14,624 nucleotides of DNA from an uncultured Bacilli bacterium. Its GTDB lineage: Bacteria > Bacillota_I > Bacilli_A > RF39 > UBA660. Numbering within the stretch: position 1 is the stretch's first letter; the number at the start of each line of letters is the position of its first letter. The stretch spans positions 1 to 14,624 of the forward strand of contig CAKPAL010000017.1 in the NCBI GenBank assembly GCA_934132925.1, in the 5' to 3' direction. The notes beneath the pieces were generated by a model. The model saw only the letters and a program-made list of their open reading frames with translations. It did no database searches and was not told the DNA's origin. A program made the position numbers and the translations under genes. Of this stretch, positions 1 to 4,438 are shown piece by piece.

Positions 1-68
1 TTATTTCTAGCAATAGTAAAGGCTGCTTCTAATATCTTATCTTTAGTTATTTTTGTTTCTTTAGCCAT
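1..68 (-). CDS. TetR/AcrR-family regulator, N-terminal fragment (cut by window edge)
   Basis: Only the first 22 codons are present. They read MAKETKITKDKILEAAF and continue TIARN. A basic, polar start followed by K-(D/E)-K-I-L-x-A-A is the usual opening of the TetR DNA-binding helix-turn-helix domain. The ATG at 68 follows a GGGAG ribosome binding site. The likely role, from the family, is a dimeric ligand-responsive repressor, often of its own gene and of a neighbouring transporter. A palindrome inside its promoter (92-107) supports autoregulation. The effector-binding domain is outside the window, so its target cannot be inferred. Confidence 0.6.
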   Translation of the reverse strand, partial: MAKETKITKDKILEAAFTIARN

Positions 69-84
69 CTTTACTCCCTTCTTA

Positions 85-113
85 ATTATATTGTATCACA
101 TGATACATTATTT
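85..113 (-). promoter_or_regulatory. Promoter and palindromic operator of the TetR-type gene
   Basis: A perfect TATAAT -10 lies at 90-85 on the minus strand. Upstream of it, 92-107 is a perfect inverted repeat with two 7-bp arms, TGTATCA and TGATACA, around CA. The palindrome fills almost exactly the 17-bp spacer; the matching -35 (108-113) is weak. Placement between -35 and -10 and the size of the palindrome are typical of TetR auto-operators. That the neighbouring regulator binds here is inference. Confidence 0.45.
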
Positions 114-229
114 GTATATAGTTATTTTTTATTTAGTAAAAAAAAGATTAGTTTTTTGTCAATTAGTTCTTTTTTCTATGCCTTACAAGTTATATTTATC
201 ATAAAATAATACCATTTTCAATATCCATA

Positions 230-258
230 TTGATATTTTTTATAAAATATAATATAAT
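230..258 (+). promoter_or_regulatory. Strong sigma-A promoter for the plus-strand small RNA
   Basis: TTGATA at 230-235, a 17-bp spacer and TATAAT at 253-258 give a near-consensus vegetative promoter. Start is predicted near 264-266. No open frame of meaningful size with a ribosome binding site follows before the terminator at 341-366, so the product is most likely a non-coding RNA of about 100 nt. Confidence 0.6.
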
Positions 259-294
259 TGTATATGGAAAGAGAAATTACTCATAATAAAAATG

Positions 295-327
295 GGTAAC
301 GCCTTATTGTCAAAAGGTGTTCTCTCC
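295..327 (+). repeat. Leader repeat, left arm of a 243-bp inverted repeat
   Basis: It starts GGTAACGCC and ends GTTCTCTCC. The same element occurs inverted at 511-537 (perfect matches of 9 nt and 9-10 nt at the two ends, with a variable centre keeping AAAGG). Because the two flanking promoters are convergent, both RNAs carry the element in the sense orientation. Confidence 0.75.
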
Positions 328-366
328 ATTATGGAATGGAGCACCCCCTGAGGGTGCCCTTTTTTA
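311..366. terminator. Bidirectional terminator region between small RNA and toxin-like mRNA
   Basis: On the plus strand, stem GCACCC (341-346) / GGGTGC (352-357) with a 5-nt loop is followed by CC and six T: a good intrinsic terminator. On the minus strand the same hairpin lacks a T-run. A second, longer structure there (GGTG-CTCCATT / AATGGAG-AGAA-CACC, 345-316) is followed by TTTTG at 315-311, a weaker terminator. The two RNAs would then overlap by roughly 25 to 55 nt at their 3' ends. Confidence 0.6.
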
Positions 367-441
367 TTTCCTATGGTTACAACTACTTATAAAAAATAGT
401 GTAACTAAAGTTATCCAAGCAAATGCTAGGACAAGCTCCAT
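364..441 (-). CDS. 25-residue hydrophobic membrane peptide, candidate type I toxin
   Basis: The frame starts MELVLAFAWITLVTLFFIS and ends SCNHRK. One hydrophobic segment (residues 3-18) spans a membrane once, followed by a short polar, basic tail. The ATG at 441 is preceded by AAAGGAGG with a 9-nt gap, an excellent ribosome binding site. It sits in an mRNA from the promoter at 545-573 with a leader of about 100 nt, and its stop codon lies in the T-run of the convergent small RNA's terminator. Size, topology and a convergent 3'-overlapping RNA are the hallmarks of type I toxins (TxpA, Fst, BsrG, Hok classes), but I recognise no specific family. A regulatory membrane peptide is the main alternative. 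Confidence 0.5.
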   Translation of the reverse strand: MELVLAFAWITLVTLFFISSCNHRK

Positions 442-478
442 TAGCCAAAACCTCCTTTATAGTAAGTTTTTCTAACAT
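383..478 (-). CDS. 31-residue overlapping upstream ORF (possible translational-coupling leader)
   Basis: It begins MLEKLTIKEVLANGACPSIC and ends NFSYTIFYK. The ATG at 478 follows GGAAGGGGTGATC, a strong ribosome binding site. It starts 37 nt before the hydrophobic peptide ATG (441), reads in a different frame, and stops inside that gene. It also runs over the second gene's ribosome binding site. This layout resembles mok over hok, where translation of an overlapping frame governs translation of the toxin. The peptide is mildly polar with no recognised motif. It may be translated only as a regulatory device, or not at all. Confidence 0.35.
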   Translation of the reverse strand: MLEKLTIKEVLANGACPSICLDNFSYTIFYK

Positions 479-510
479 AAGATCACCCCTTCCTTAATTT
501 TACTTAAAAA

Positions 511-537
511 GGAGAGAACAACCCTTTCGGCGTTACC
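511..537 (-). repeat. Leader repeat, right arm of the inverted repeat
   Basis: Inverted copy of the element at 295-327. Read on the minus strand it begins GGTAACGCC almost exactly at the predicted transcription start (about 538) of the toxin-like mRNA. If that mRNA reads past the shared terminator, its 3' end would contain the complement of its own 5' end and could fold end to end. Confidence 0.75.
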
Positions 538-544
538 GTACATC

Positions 545-573
545 ATTATATATTAATATAATTGCATAGTCAA
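545..573 (-). promoter_or_regulatory. Strong sigma-A promoter for the toxin-like mRNA
   Basis: On the minus strand: TTGACT (573-568), a 17-bp spacer, TATAAT (550-545). Predicted start is near 538, giving a leader of about 60 nt before the first ATG (478) and about 97 nt before the hydrophobic peptide ATG (441). Confidence 0.65.
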
Positions 574-603
574 TATTTTTTTGACTATTTTTTTATTATC
601 TTT

Positions 604-632
604 ATAATACCTTATTTTATAAGTGTTTGCAA
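604..632 (-). promoter_or_regulatory. Second upstream minus-strand promoter
   Basis: On the minus strand: TTGCAA (632-627), a 17-bp spacer, TATTAT (609-604). It reads toward the toxin-like locus about 60 bp upstream of the stronger promoter, and overlaps the end of the short ORF at 612-695. RNA from here would carry a longer leader. Confidence 0.45.
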
Positions 633-695
633 GATTTTTACTACACGAACAAATAATTGTTTATGAGAAAGACTTTTATCAAAAGGCTTACTCAT
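612..695 (-). CDS. 27-residue hypothetical ORF with an internally repeated segment
   Basis: The frame begins MSKPFDKSLSHKQLFVRVVK and ends ILQTLIK. No good ribosome binding site precedes the ATG at 695. The open frame extends upstream without a start codon through HKQVYVFRG, a degenerate copy of HKQLFVRVV found 19 codons later, so the DNA holds an imperfect 57-bp direct repeat. This may be the remnant of a longer gene or a structured DNA/RNA element that happens to be open. I do not recognise a function. The adjacent hairpin (662-696) and palindrome (707-722) favour a structural element. Confidence 0.25.
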   Translation of the reverse strand: MSKPFDKSLSHKQLFVRVVKILQTLIK

Positions 696-696
696 A
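662..696. repeat. Long imperfect hairpin in the intergenic region
   Basis: Arms TATGAG-AAG-CTTTT (662-677) and AAAAG-CTT-CTCATA (681-696) pair over about 14 bp with one A/G and one A/A mismatch and a 3-nt loop. No T-run follows on either strand, so it is not a simple intrinsic terminator. Confidence 0.6.
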
Positions 697-706
697 CCAC
701 GGAAAA

Positions 707-722
707 CATAAACTTGTTTATG
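707..722. repeat. 16-bp perfect palindrome
   Basis: CATAAAC, TT, GTTTATG is a perfect inverted repeat. Half of it recurs as GTTTATG at 658-664 beside the hairpin. It could be an operator or part of a mobile or structured element; no regulator is assigned. Confidence 0.5.
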
Positions 723-734
723 GTTGAAGGGGAT

Positions 735-765
735 AAAAAAAATACTATAATATAATTATAATATT
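735..765 (-). terminator. Intrinsic terminator of the VanZ-ybeY-dgkA-cdd operon
   Basis: On the minus strand an all-AU stem AATATTATAAT/ATTATAGTATT (arms 765-755 and 751-741, one T-G wobble, loop 754-752) is followed by a run of T (742-735). The stem begins at the cdd stop codon. The lack of GC pairs makes it weak thermodynamically but the geometry is right. Confidence 0.6.
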
Positions 766-1151
766 TATTTTAAGTCATTACTGCCAAATGGATACGGACA
801 TAAATCCTCTACTGTATAAGTTTCTTTTTCACCATCATTACTATATAGTATTATTTCAGCATCTCTGCTAAAGAACTCACTAATAGTTTGTCTACATAAA
901 AAACATGATGATGATATTTTAGGACTATCACACATAACATATAATTTACTAAAATCACCTTTTTTATAACCACTTGCAATAGCAGTACAAATAGCTACTC
1001 TTTCAGCACAAATAGTTGCACCATAAGAAGCATTTTCAACATTTACCCCACCAAAACTCTTACCATCTTTCATTAAGCAAATACTTGCTACTTTAAATCC
1101 TGAGTAAGGACTATAACTATTTTTTAGTAATCTTTTTAAACTTTCTTCCAT
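765..1151 (-). CDS. cdd: Cytidine deaminase
   Basis: Homotetrameric-type cytidine deaminase (128 residues, normal length), hydrolysing cytidine or deoxycytidine to uridine or deoxyuridine in pyrimidine salvage. Substrate-binding N38-E40 lies in NVENASYG; the zinc site is C48-A-E50, where E50 is the proton shuttle, plus C83 and C86 in SCFLCRQ. The usual proline before the second cysteine pair is a serine here, but all catalytic residues are present. It is last in the operon; its ATG overlaps the dgkA stop (TAATG), with the ribosome binding site GGAGG inside dgkA. The ybeY-dgkA-cdd order is the conserved Gram-positive cluster. Confidence 0.95.
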   Translation of the reverse strand: MEESLKRLLKNSYSPYSGFKVASICLMKDGKSFGGVNVENASYGATICAERVAICTAIASGYKKGDFSKLYVMCDSPKISSSCFLCRQTISEFFSRDAEIILYSNDGEKETYTVEDLCPYPFGSNDLK

Positions 1152-1537
1152 TATATACCTCCTAGTAAATTGATTATCTTTGGCATAAATATTATTATTC
1201 CTATAATTAATGATACAATGGCCACTGAAAAGACTGCAAAGGCCATAATATCTTTTACTTCTCCTGCTAATTTATTGTATCCTGGACTTACTAAATCGAC
1301 TAATCTTTCAATAGCAGTATTTATTATTTCAGTTACTAATACCAATCCTATAACAATGATAATAATAACAAATTCTGTTTTACTTATTTTTAATAAATAT
1401 GATAAAATTAAGGCTATTATACCAATAAATATTTCTCTTTTAAAGTTATCTTCATTTATATTTATAAACTTAAAGCCATTTAAGCAATCTTTTACACTAC
1501 TACTAAACTTTCTTTTATTTTTTTCTCTTGATAGCAT
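1151..1537 (-). CDS. dgkA: Diacylglycerol/undecaprenol kinase family membrane protein
   Basis: Small integral membrane lipid kinase (128 residues). In Gram-positives this family phosphorylates mainly undecaprenol, feeding the lipid carrier for wall synthesis. An N-terminal amphipathic region is followed by three hydrophobic helices (about 35-50, 54-72, 97-118). The family signature is clear: E70-IINTAIE77-RLVDL and the KD pair at 95-96 in the nucleotide/metal site. The ATG at 1537 follows AGGAGG. It lies 15 nt downstream of ybeY and overlaps cdd by one base, so translation is probably coupled. Confidence 0.93.
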   Translation of the reverse strand: MLSREKNKRKFSSSVKDCLNGFKFININEDNFKREIFIGIIALILSYLLKISKTEFVIIIIVIGLVLVTEIINTAIERLVDLVSPGYNKLAGEVKDIMAFAVFSVAIVSLIIGIIIFMPKIINLLGGI

Positions 1538-1552
1538 AGTGTCCTCCTGGTA

Positions 1553-1993
1553 TTATCTATTTATTCCATACTCTTTTAGTAATTCTTCTTGGATACCAAA
1601 CATTTCTTTTTCTTCTTCTTCATTCATGTGATCATAGCCTAATAGATGTAATACTCCATGAGTAGCTAGAAAGCATACTTCTCTTTCTCTAGAGTGATTG
1701 TACTCAACAGCTTGGTCATAGGCAACATCAATAGCTATATAGATATCTCCTAGTAAACGAAAGTCTTCATAAACAATATCTGGATTATCTTCTAGAGCAA
1801 ATGATATAACATCTGTTACTCTGTCTACCTTACGATATTCTCTATTTATTTCATGAATTCTTTCATTATCTACAAATATTATATTAAATATAGCAGTAGG
1901 TATTTCTAATTTTTCTACGACAAACTTCATATATTCTTGTAGTTTATCTAATTCTTTTATTTCTTTATTACTTTCATTAAATATTTCAAACAT
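1553..1993 (-). CDS. ybeY: YbeY endoribonuclease, 16S rRNA maturation factor
   Basis: Zinc-dependent endoribonuclease acting in 16S rRNA 3'-end maturation and ribosome quality control. The metal-binding motif HGVLHLLGYDH gives ligands H112, H116 and H122; the conserved stretch NREYRKVDRVTDVISF (50-65) and GDIYIA (82-87) are also typical. Length (146) is normal. The start is one base after the VanZ stop, with GGGGG 5 nt before the ATG, a modest ribosome binding site consistent with coupling. Cytoplasmic. In many Gram-positives era follows cdd in this cluster; here the cluster ends after cdd. Confidence 0.95.
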   Translation of the reverse strand: MFEIFNESNKEIKELDKLQEYMKFVVEKLEIPTAIFNIIFVDNERIHEINREYRKVDRVTDVISFALEDNPDIVYEDFRLLGDIYIAIDVAYDQAVEYNHSREREVCFLATHGVLHLLGYDHMNEEEEKEMFGIQEELLKEYGINR

Positions 1994-1994
1994 A

Positions 1995-2612
1995 TTATCC
2001 CCCTATCAAACTGAATACATTTATGTTAAATGAATATATCATGGCCAGTACTAGTATAATTATTATTAATATATCTAATACCGTGTCATTTTTTAATATT
2101 TTTACTTTATTTCTAATGGCATCTATTCCAATATAAATTAAGAAACCTGTAATACCTCCTAGTAAGTTTAAGATGATATCATCAATATCGAATACTCTTC
2201 CAATATAGTACTGAACAGTTTCAATCGTACCTGATGCTATTAGTGTAAGAATGGTTACAACTCCTAGTTTTCTATTTTTTAATAGATATGATGATAAGAA
2301 GCCAAACGGAATAAAGAGTACTATATTACCTAAGACATTTCTCATAAATTTATGAGATCCAATACTATATCTAAATATCTCTTTAAATGGTACAAAGTTT
2401 GATTCTCCATAATTAACATCTTGGAATGTTACAACATGGAATAAACATAATATATATATTATTGCTAGTAGATATATTATTTCTTTATGTAAAAGAAACT
2501 TTTTATGTTTTGTTATTAGATATGTTATTCTTAAACTTGATATTATTACCGTTATTATTATTAGCATAGGCCAAACATCTGGTAATACTTCCATTATTGC
2601 TTGCTTTATCAC
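1995..2612 (-). CDS. VanZ-family integral membrane protein
   Basis: A 205-residue protein with about five membrane segments (roughly 14-32, 45-62, 93-110, 117-136, 147-163, plus a C-terminal one at 180-200). VanZ signatures are present: N72-FVPF, GN 95-96 followed by IVLFIPFG, the glutamate in GTIETVQ, and FDIDDIILNLLGG. VanZ confers low-level teicoplanin resistance in enterococci; most chromosomal homologues have no proven role and probably act in the cell envelope. The start is GTG at 2612, chosen because AAGGAGGAG sits 7 nt upstream; an internal ATG (codon 7) lacks such a site. First gene of the operon with ybeY, dgkA and cdd. Confidence 0.85.
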   Translation of the reverse strand: MIKQAIMEVLPDVWPMLIIITVIISSLRITYLITKHKKFLLHKEIIYLLAIIYILCLFHVVTFQDVNYGESNFVPFKEIFRYSIGSHKFMRNVLGNIVLFIPFGFLSSYLLKNRKLGVVTILTLIASGTIETVQYYIGRVFDIDDIILNLLGGITGFLIYIGIDAIRNKVKILKNDTVLDILIIIILVLAMIYSFNINVFSLIGG

Positions 2613-2640
2613 TTTAACTCCTCCTTCTTACTACATATTA

Positions 2641-2669
2641 ATTATATCTTTTTTTTGACTTTTTTACAA
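2641..2669 (-). promoter_or_regulatory. Promoter of the VanZ-ybeY-dgkA-cdd operon
   Basis: On the minus strand: TTGTAA (2669-2664), a 17-bp spacer, TATAAT (2646-2641), about 30 bp upstream of the GTG start. The rest of the 2613-2809 gap shows only AT-rich sequence and a possible weak hairpin with arms AAGGTA/TACCTT (about 2763-2794) after divIVA. Confidence 0.6.
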
Positions 2670-2809
2670 TATATTTTTATTTATTTTATCTTAAAGTATT
2701 GAATAGATTTTTTTAACTTATTCATAAATAATTTTGATATTTATAGTTACCAATGATATATAAAGGTAAGGAAAAGAGAAGGATGGATACCTTCCCTATG
2801 TTTTTGTAA

Positions 2810-3244
2810 TTATTTGTCTAAATCATATTTATCTAAATCATCCGCTATTTCAAGCTGAGACTTTATTATATTTTTGACTCTATTTTTATATACAGTAATA
2901 TTCTTTTTTAATAGCATGGCTTCATGTTCGGTTTTTTCAGCATTCAATAATGCTTCATGAACGATGGCATTGGCATTATTTCGAGCGGCTTCCACTATCA
3001 TGTTAGCTTCTTCTCTAGCTAGACTTTTAATTCTATCAGATGTTTCTCTAGCAGCCATTATCGCTTCAGTTACTTTGATTTCACTTAATTTCTCTTCTTT
3101 TAATTTATCTTCTAATGAAGAGATTTTTGCCTGCAACATAGCATTTTCATTATTTAGTTTTTCTAATCTTTTGATAACGATATCAATAAATCTATTTACT
3201 TCTTCAATATTGTAGCCTTCATTAACTACATTAAATCTCTTCAT
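2810..3244 (-). CDS. DivIVA-family coiled-coil protein
   Basis: Peripheral membrane coiled-coil protein (144 residues from this start) of the DivIVA/GpsB class, which marks curved membrane at poles and septa and recruits division, wall or sporulation factors. The N-terminal module F-x(5)-GYNIEEVNRFIDIV is the membrane-targeting signature; residues about 20-60 and 60-120 form charged heptad coiled coils. I chose ATG 3244 over the in-frame GTG at 3253 because AGGTGA lies 5 nt before the ATG. It follows sepF by 17 nt and is surely co-transcribed. It is short for DivIVA, so a polar-organiser paralogue or GpsB-like role is possible. Confidence 0.8.
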   Translation of the reverse strand: MKRFNVVNEGYNIEEVNRFIDIVIKRLEKLNNENAMLQAKISSLEDKLKEEKLSEIKVTEAIMAARETSDRIKSLAREEANMIVEAARNNANAIVHEALLNAEKTEHEAMLLKKNITVYKNRVKNIIKSQLEIADDLDKYDLDK

Positions 3245-3261
3245 AAAAGTCACCTACTTAT

Positions 3262-3654
3262 CTACCATTCTAAATCTGGATCACTTTTCTTTTTTCCTTT
3301 TTCGTCTTCTTCAGTAATTGAACCTTCTACATTTACGTTTTTAGGAGTACATAAGAATATTCCTCCACCTATTTTTTGGAGATCTCCTCCAATTGCATAA
3401 ACGGTTCCACTTAAAAAGTCCACTATTCTTTTAGCTTGATCGGGAGTTACTCTTTTCATGTTTACTACAACGGTGTTTCTTTTCTTAAGATGATCCGCTA
3501 TTTGTTGACTTTCAGAATATGCTCTTGGTTCTAATAAAATCATCTTTCCACTTCCACTTGGAATAGTTACTTTTTCAGCATCGTAGTATTCGTCTTCGCT
3601 TACTTCATCCATAACTTCTTCAGTTACAAACTTTTTTAATTTATTTAGTGCCAT
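3262..3654 (-). CDS. sepF: Cell division protein SepF
   Basis: SepF tethers FtsZ filaments to the membrane and shapes the septum in Gram-positives. The N-terminal amphipathic helix ([10 protein letters not shown]) is the membrane anchor; an acidic linker (12-27) leads to the DUF552 core (about 35-112) with [31 protein letters not shown] and the glycine-rich [12 protein letters not shown] needed for dimer and ring formation. A charged tail follows. Length 130 is near the family norm. ATG 3654 follows GGAGGG. In many Gram-positives sepF and divIVA are separated only by ylmG and ylmH; both are absent here. Confidence 0.93.
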   Translation of the reverse strand: MALNKLKKFVTEEVMDEVSEDEYYDAEKVTIPSGSGKMILLEPRAYSESQQIADHLKKRNTVVVNMKRVTPDQAKRIVDFLSGTVYAIGGDLQKIGGGIFLCTPKNVNVEGSITEEDEKGKKKSDPDLEW

Positions 3655-3677
3655 AAACGACCCTCCTATTCTCTATA

Positions 3678-3706
3678 ATTTTATCATATTTTTTTATAAA
3701 AAACAA
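3678..3706 (-). promoter_or_regulatory. Promoter of sepF-divIVA
   Basis: On the minus strand: TTGTTT (3706-3701), a 17-bp spacer, TAAAAT (3683-3678), about 24 bp upstream of the sepF ATG. It lies immediately behind the stop of the upstream prepilin gene, in an A/T-run region that may also act as a weak terminator for that gene. Confidence 0.45.
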
Positions 3707-3715
3707 TAACTTTTT

Positions 3716-4087
3716 TTATTTATTACAATTTATTCCATTAACTTCATACGAAAATGTCTTACTATCACAATTATATATCACTGTAACATTACCATCTACC
3801 TGTTCTTTAGTTATTGGATTAGTTATTGGACCAGTTATTTTTCCAGTTTCTATTAAGTCTTGAAAAGTAATTGTTTTAACTCCATTACAACTAAAGCCTA
3901 ATTCATATTTATTTTCATTTACATACATCTTAGTAGAACTTATGATGTTATCTTTTAACTTTTCGCACATACTTATATTATTTTTATCGATAAATAACAT
4001 TACATTTGGTATTAATATTAATGATAGTATTGTTATTATTACAATTACTAATATTACTTCTATTAAAGTAAAACCTCTTCTATTCAC
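3716..4087 (-). CDS. Type IV prepilin-like protein (class with short leader)
   Basis: A 123-residue protein with the prepilin signature RRGFTLIE followed by VILVIVIITILSLILIP: prepilin peptidase should cut after the glycine and methylate Phe+1, and Glu+5 is present. The mature part carries four cysteines outside the helix. The start chosen is GTG 4087 (leader M-N-R-R-G), which overlaps the previous gene's stop and has GGTGG 8 nt upstream; ATG 4111 would add eight residues with no ribosome binding site. It is the last gene in the deacetylase operon. No assembly ATPase, platform protein or prepilin peptidase is in the window, so whether it builds a pilus or a competence-type pseudopilus is open. 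Confidence 0.8.
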   Translation of the reverse strand: MNRRGFTLIEVILVIVIITILSLILIPNVMLFIDKNNISMCEKLKDNIISSTKMYVNENKYELGFSCNGVKTITFQDLIETGKITGPITNPITKEQVDGNVTVIYNCDSKTFSYEVNGINCNK

Positions 4088-4430
4088 AGGTATTACCACC
4101 TTCACTACCATGACATTTTATTTCAGTAAGAGTACCAGAACATTTTATATCACCAGTATTATATTCTTTATTTTTATATAGATATTGTACACAATTATCA
4201 CTAAAGGTATATTTACCTGTATATGGTGCTTTATATGGATATGTTACTGTCTGACTAATTGGTAAGGTTATATTAAAATCATATTTATTTTCAATATCAC
4301 TAGCAATAGTATCTAGTCTACTCTTTTTAGTTCCTAATAATGTTAAATAAGAACCAGTTAATAATACAAATAATATAAGTAATCCATATAATACGCTAGT
4401 TATGGCAAAGCCTCGATTATTTAGTTTCAT
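4080..4430 (-). CDS. Prepilin-like minor pseudopilin
   Basis: A 116-residue protein starting MKLNNRGFAITSVLYG. NRG|F resembles a prepilin cleavage site and is followed by a hydrophobic helix (about 9-32), but the normal Glu+5 is replaced by serine, as in some minor pilins that lack it. The mature part has four cysteines (NC, KC, KC and TC segments) and a basic-free C-terminus ending CE. ATG 4430 follows AGGAGG. It is 8 nt downstream of the deacetylase stop and overlaps the next prepilin gene by about 8 bp, so the three are one operon. I recognise no specific family beyond the N-terminus. Confidence 0.7.
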   Translation of the reverse strand: MKLNNRGFAITSVLYGLLILFVLLTGSYLTLLGTKKSRLDTIASDIENKYDFNITLPISQTVTYPYKAPYTGKYTFSDNCVQYLYKNKEYNTGDIKCSGTLTEIKCHGSEGGNTCE

Positions 4431-4438
4431 ATTACCTC

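Larger units (their letters stand above)
265..366 (+). ncRNA. Candidate antisense/antitoxin RNA convergent to a small-toxin mRNA
   Basis: The predicted transcript runs from the promoter at 230-258 to the T-run at 360-365. It contains the shared leader element (295-327), a perfect 7-bp hairpin CTCCATT/AATGGAG (324-341), and a terminator hairpin GCACCC/GGGTGC (341-357). GGTG at 316-319 can also pair with CACC at 342-345, extending the first hairpin and excluding the terminator stem, so two alternative folds exist. Its 3' part is antisense to the stop codon and 3' end of the 25-residue peptide gene (364-441), the geometry of txpA/RatA-like and Fst-like type I systems. The 11-codon frame ATG at 264 has no ribosome binding site. 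Role as antitoxin is inference. Confidence 0.5.

Noticed and set aside
265..366. Riboswitch or T-box leader of a downstream plus-strand gene
   Set aside because: It ends in a terminator but no plus-strand gene follows, and I see no conserved T-box (AGGGTGG...ACC) or other known aptamer core.
295..537. Terminal inverted repeats of a miniature transposable element
   Set aside because: No target-site duplication is visible outside the arms, and both promoters driving across the region lie outside them. Kept as a shared leader repeat, though multi-copy status was not testable.
1170..1631. Plus-strand ORF of 153 codons
   Set aside because: It is the antisense shadow of dgkA, which has a clear family signature, ribosome binding site and operon position.
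2760..2800. Intrinsic terminator after divIVA
   Set aside because: Possible arms AAGGTA/TACCTT and GAAGG/CCTTC are short, and no proper T-run follows on the minus strand.
4088..4111. ATG 4111 as start of the second prepilin
   Set aside because: It has no ribosome binding site and gives a longer atypical leader; GTG 4087 has one and gives the common short M-N-R-R-G leader. Not excluded entirely.
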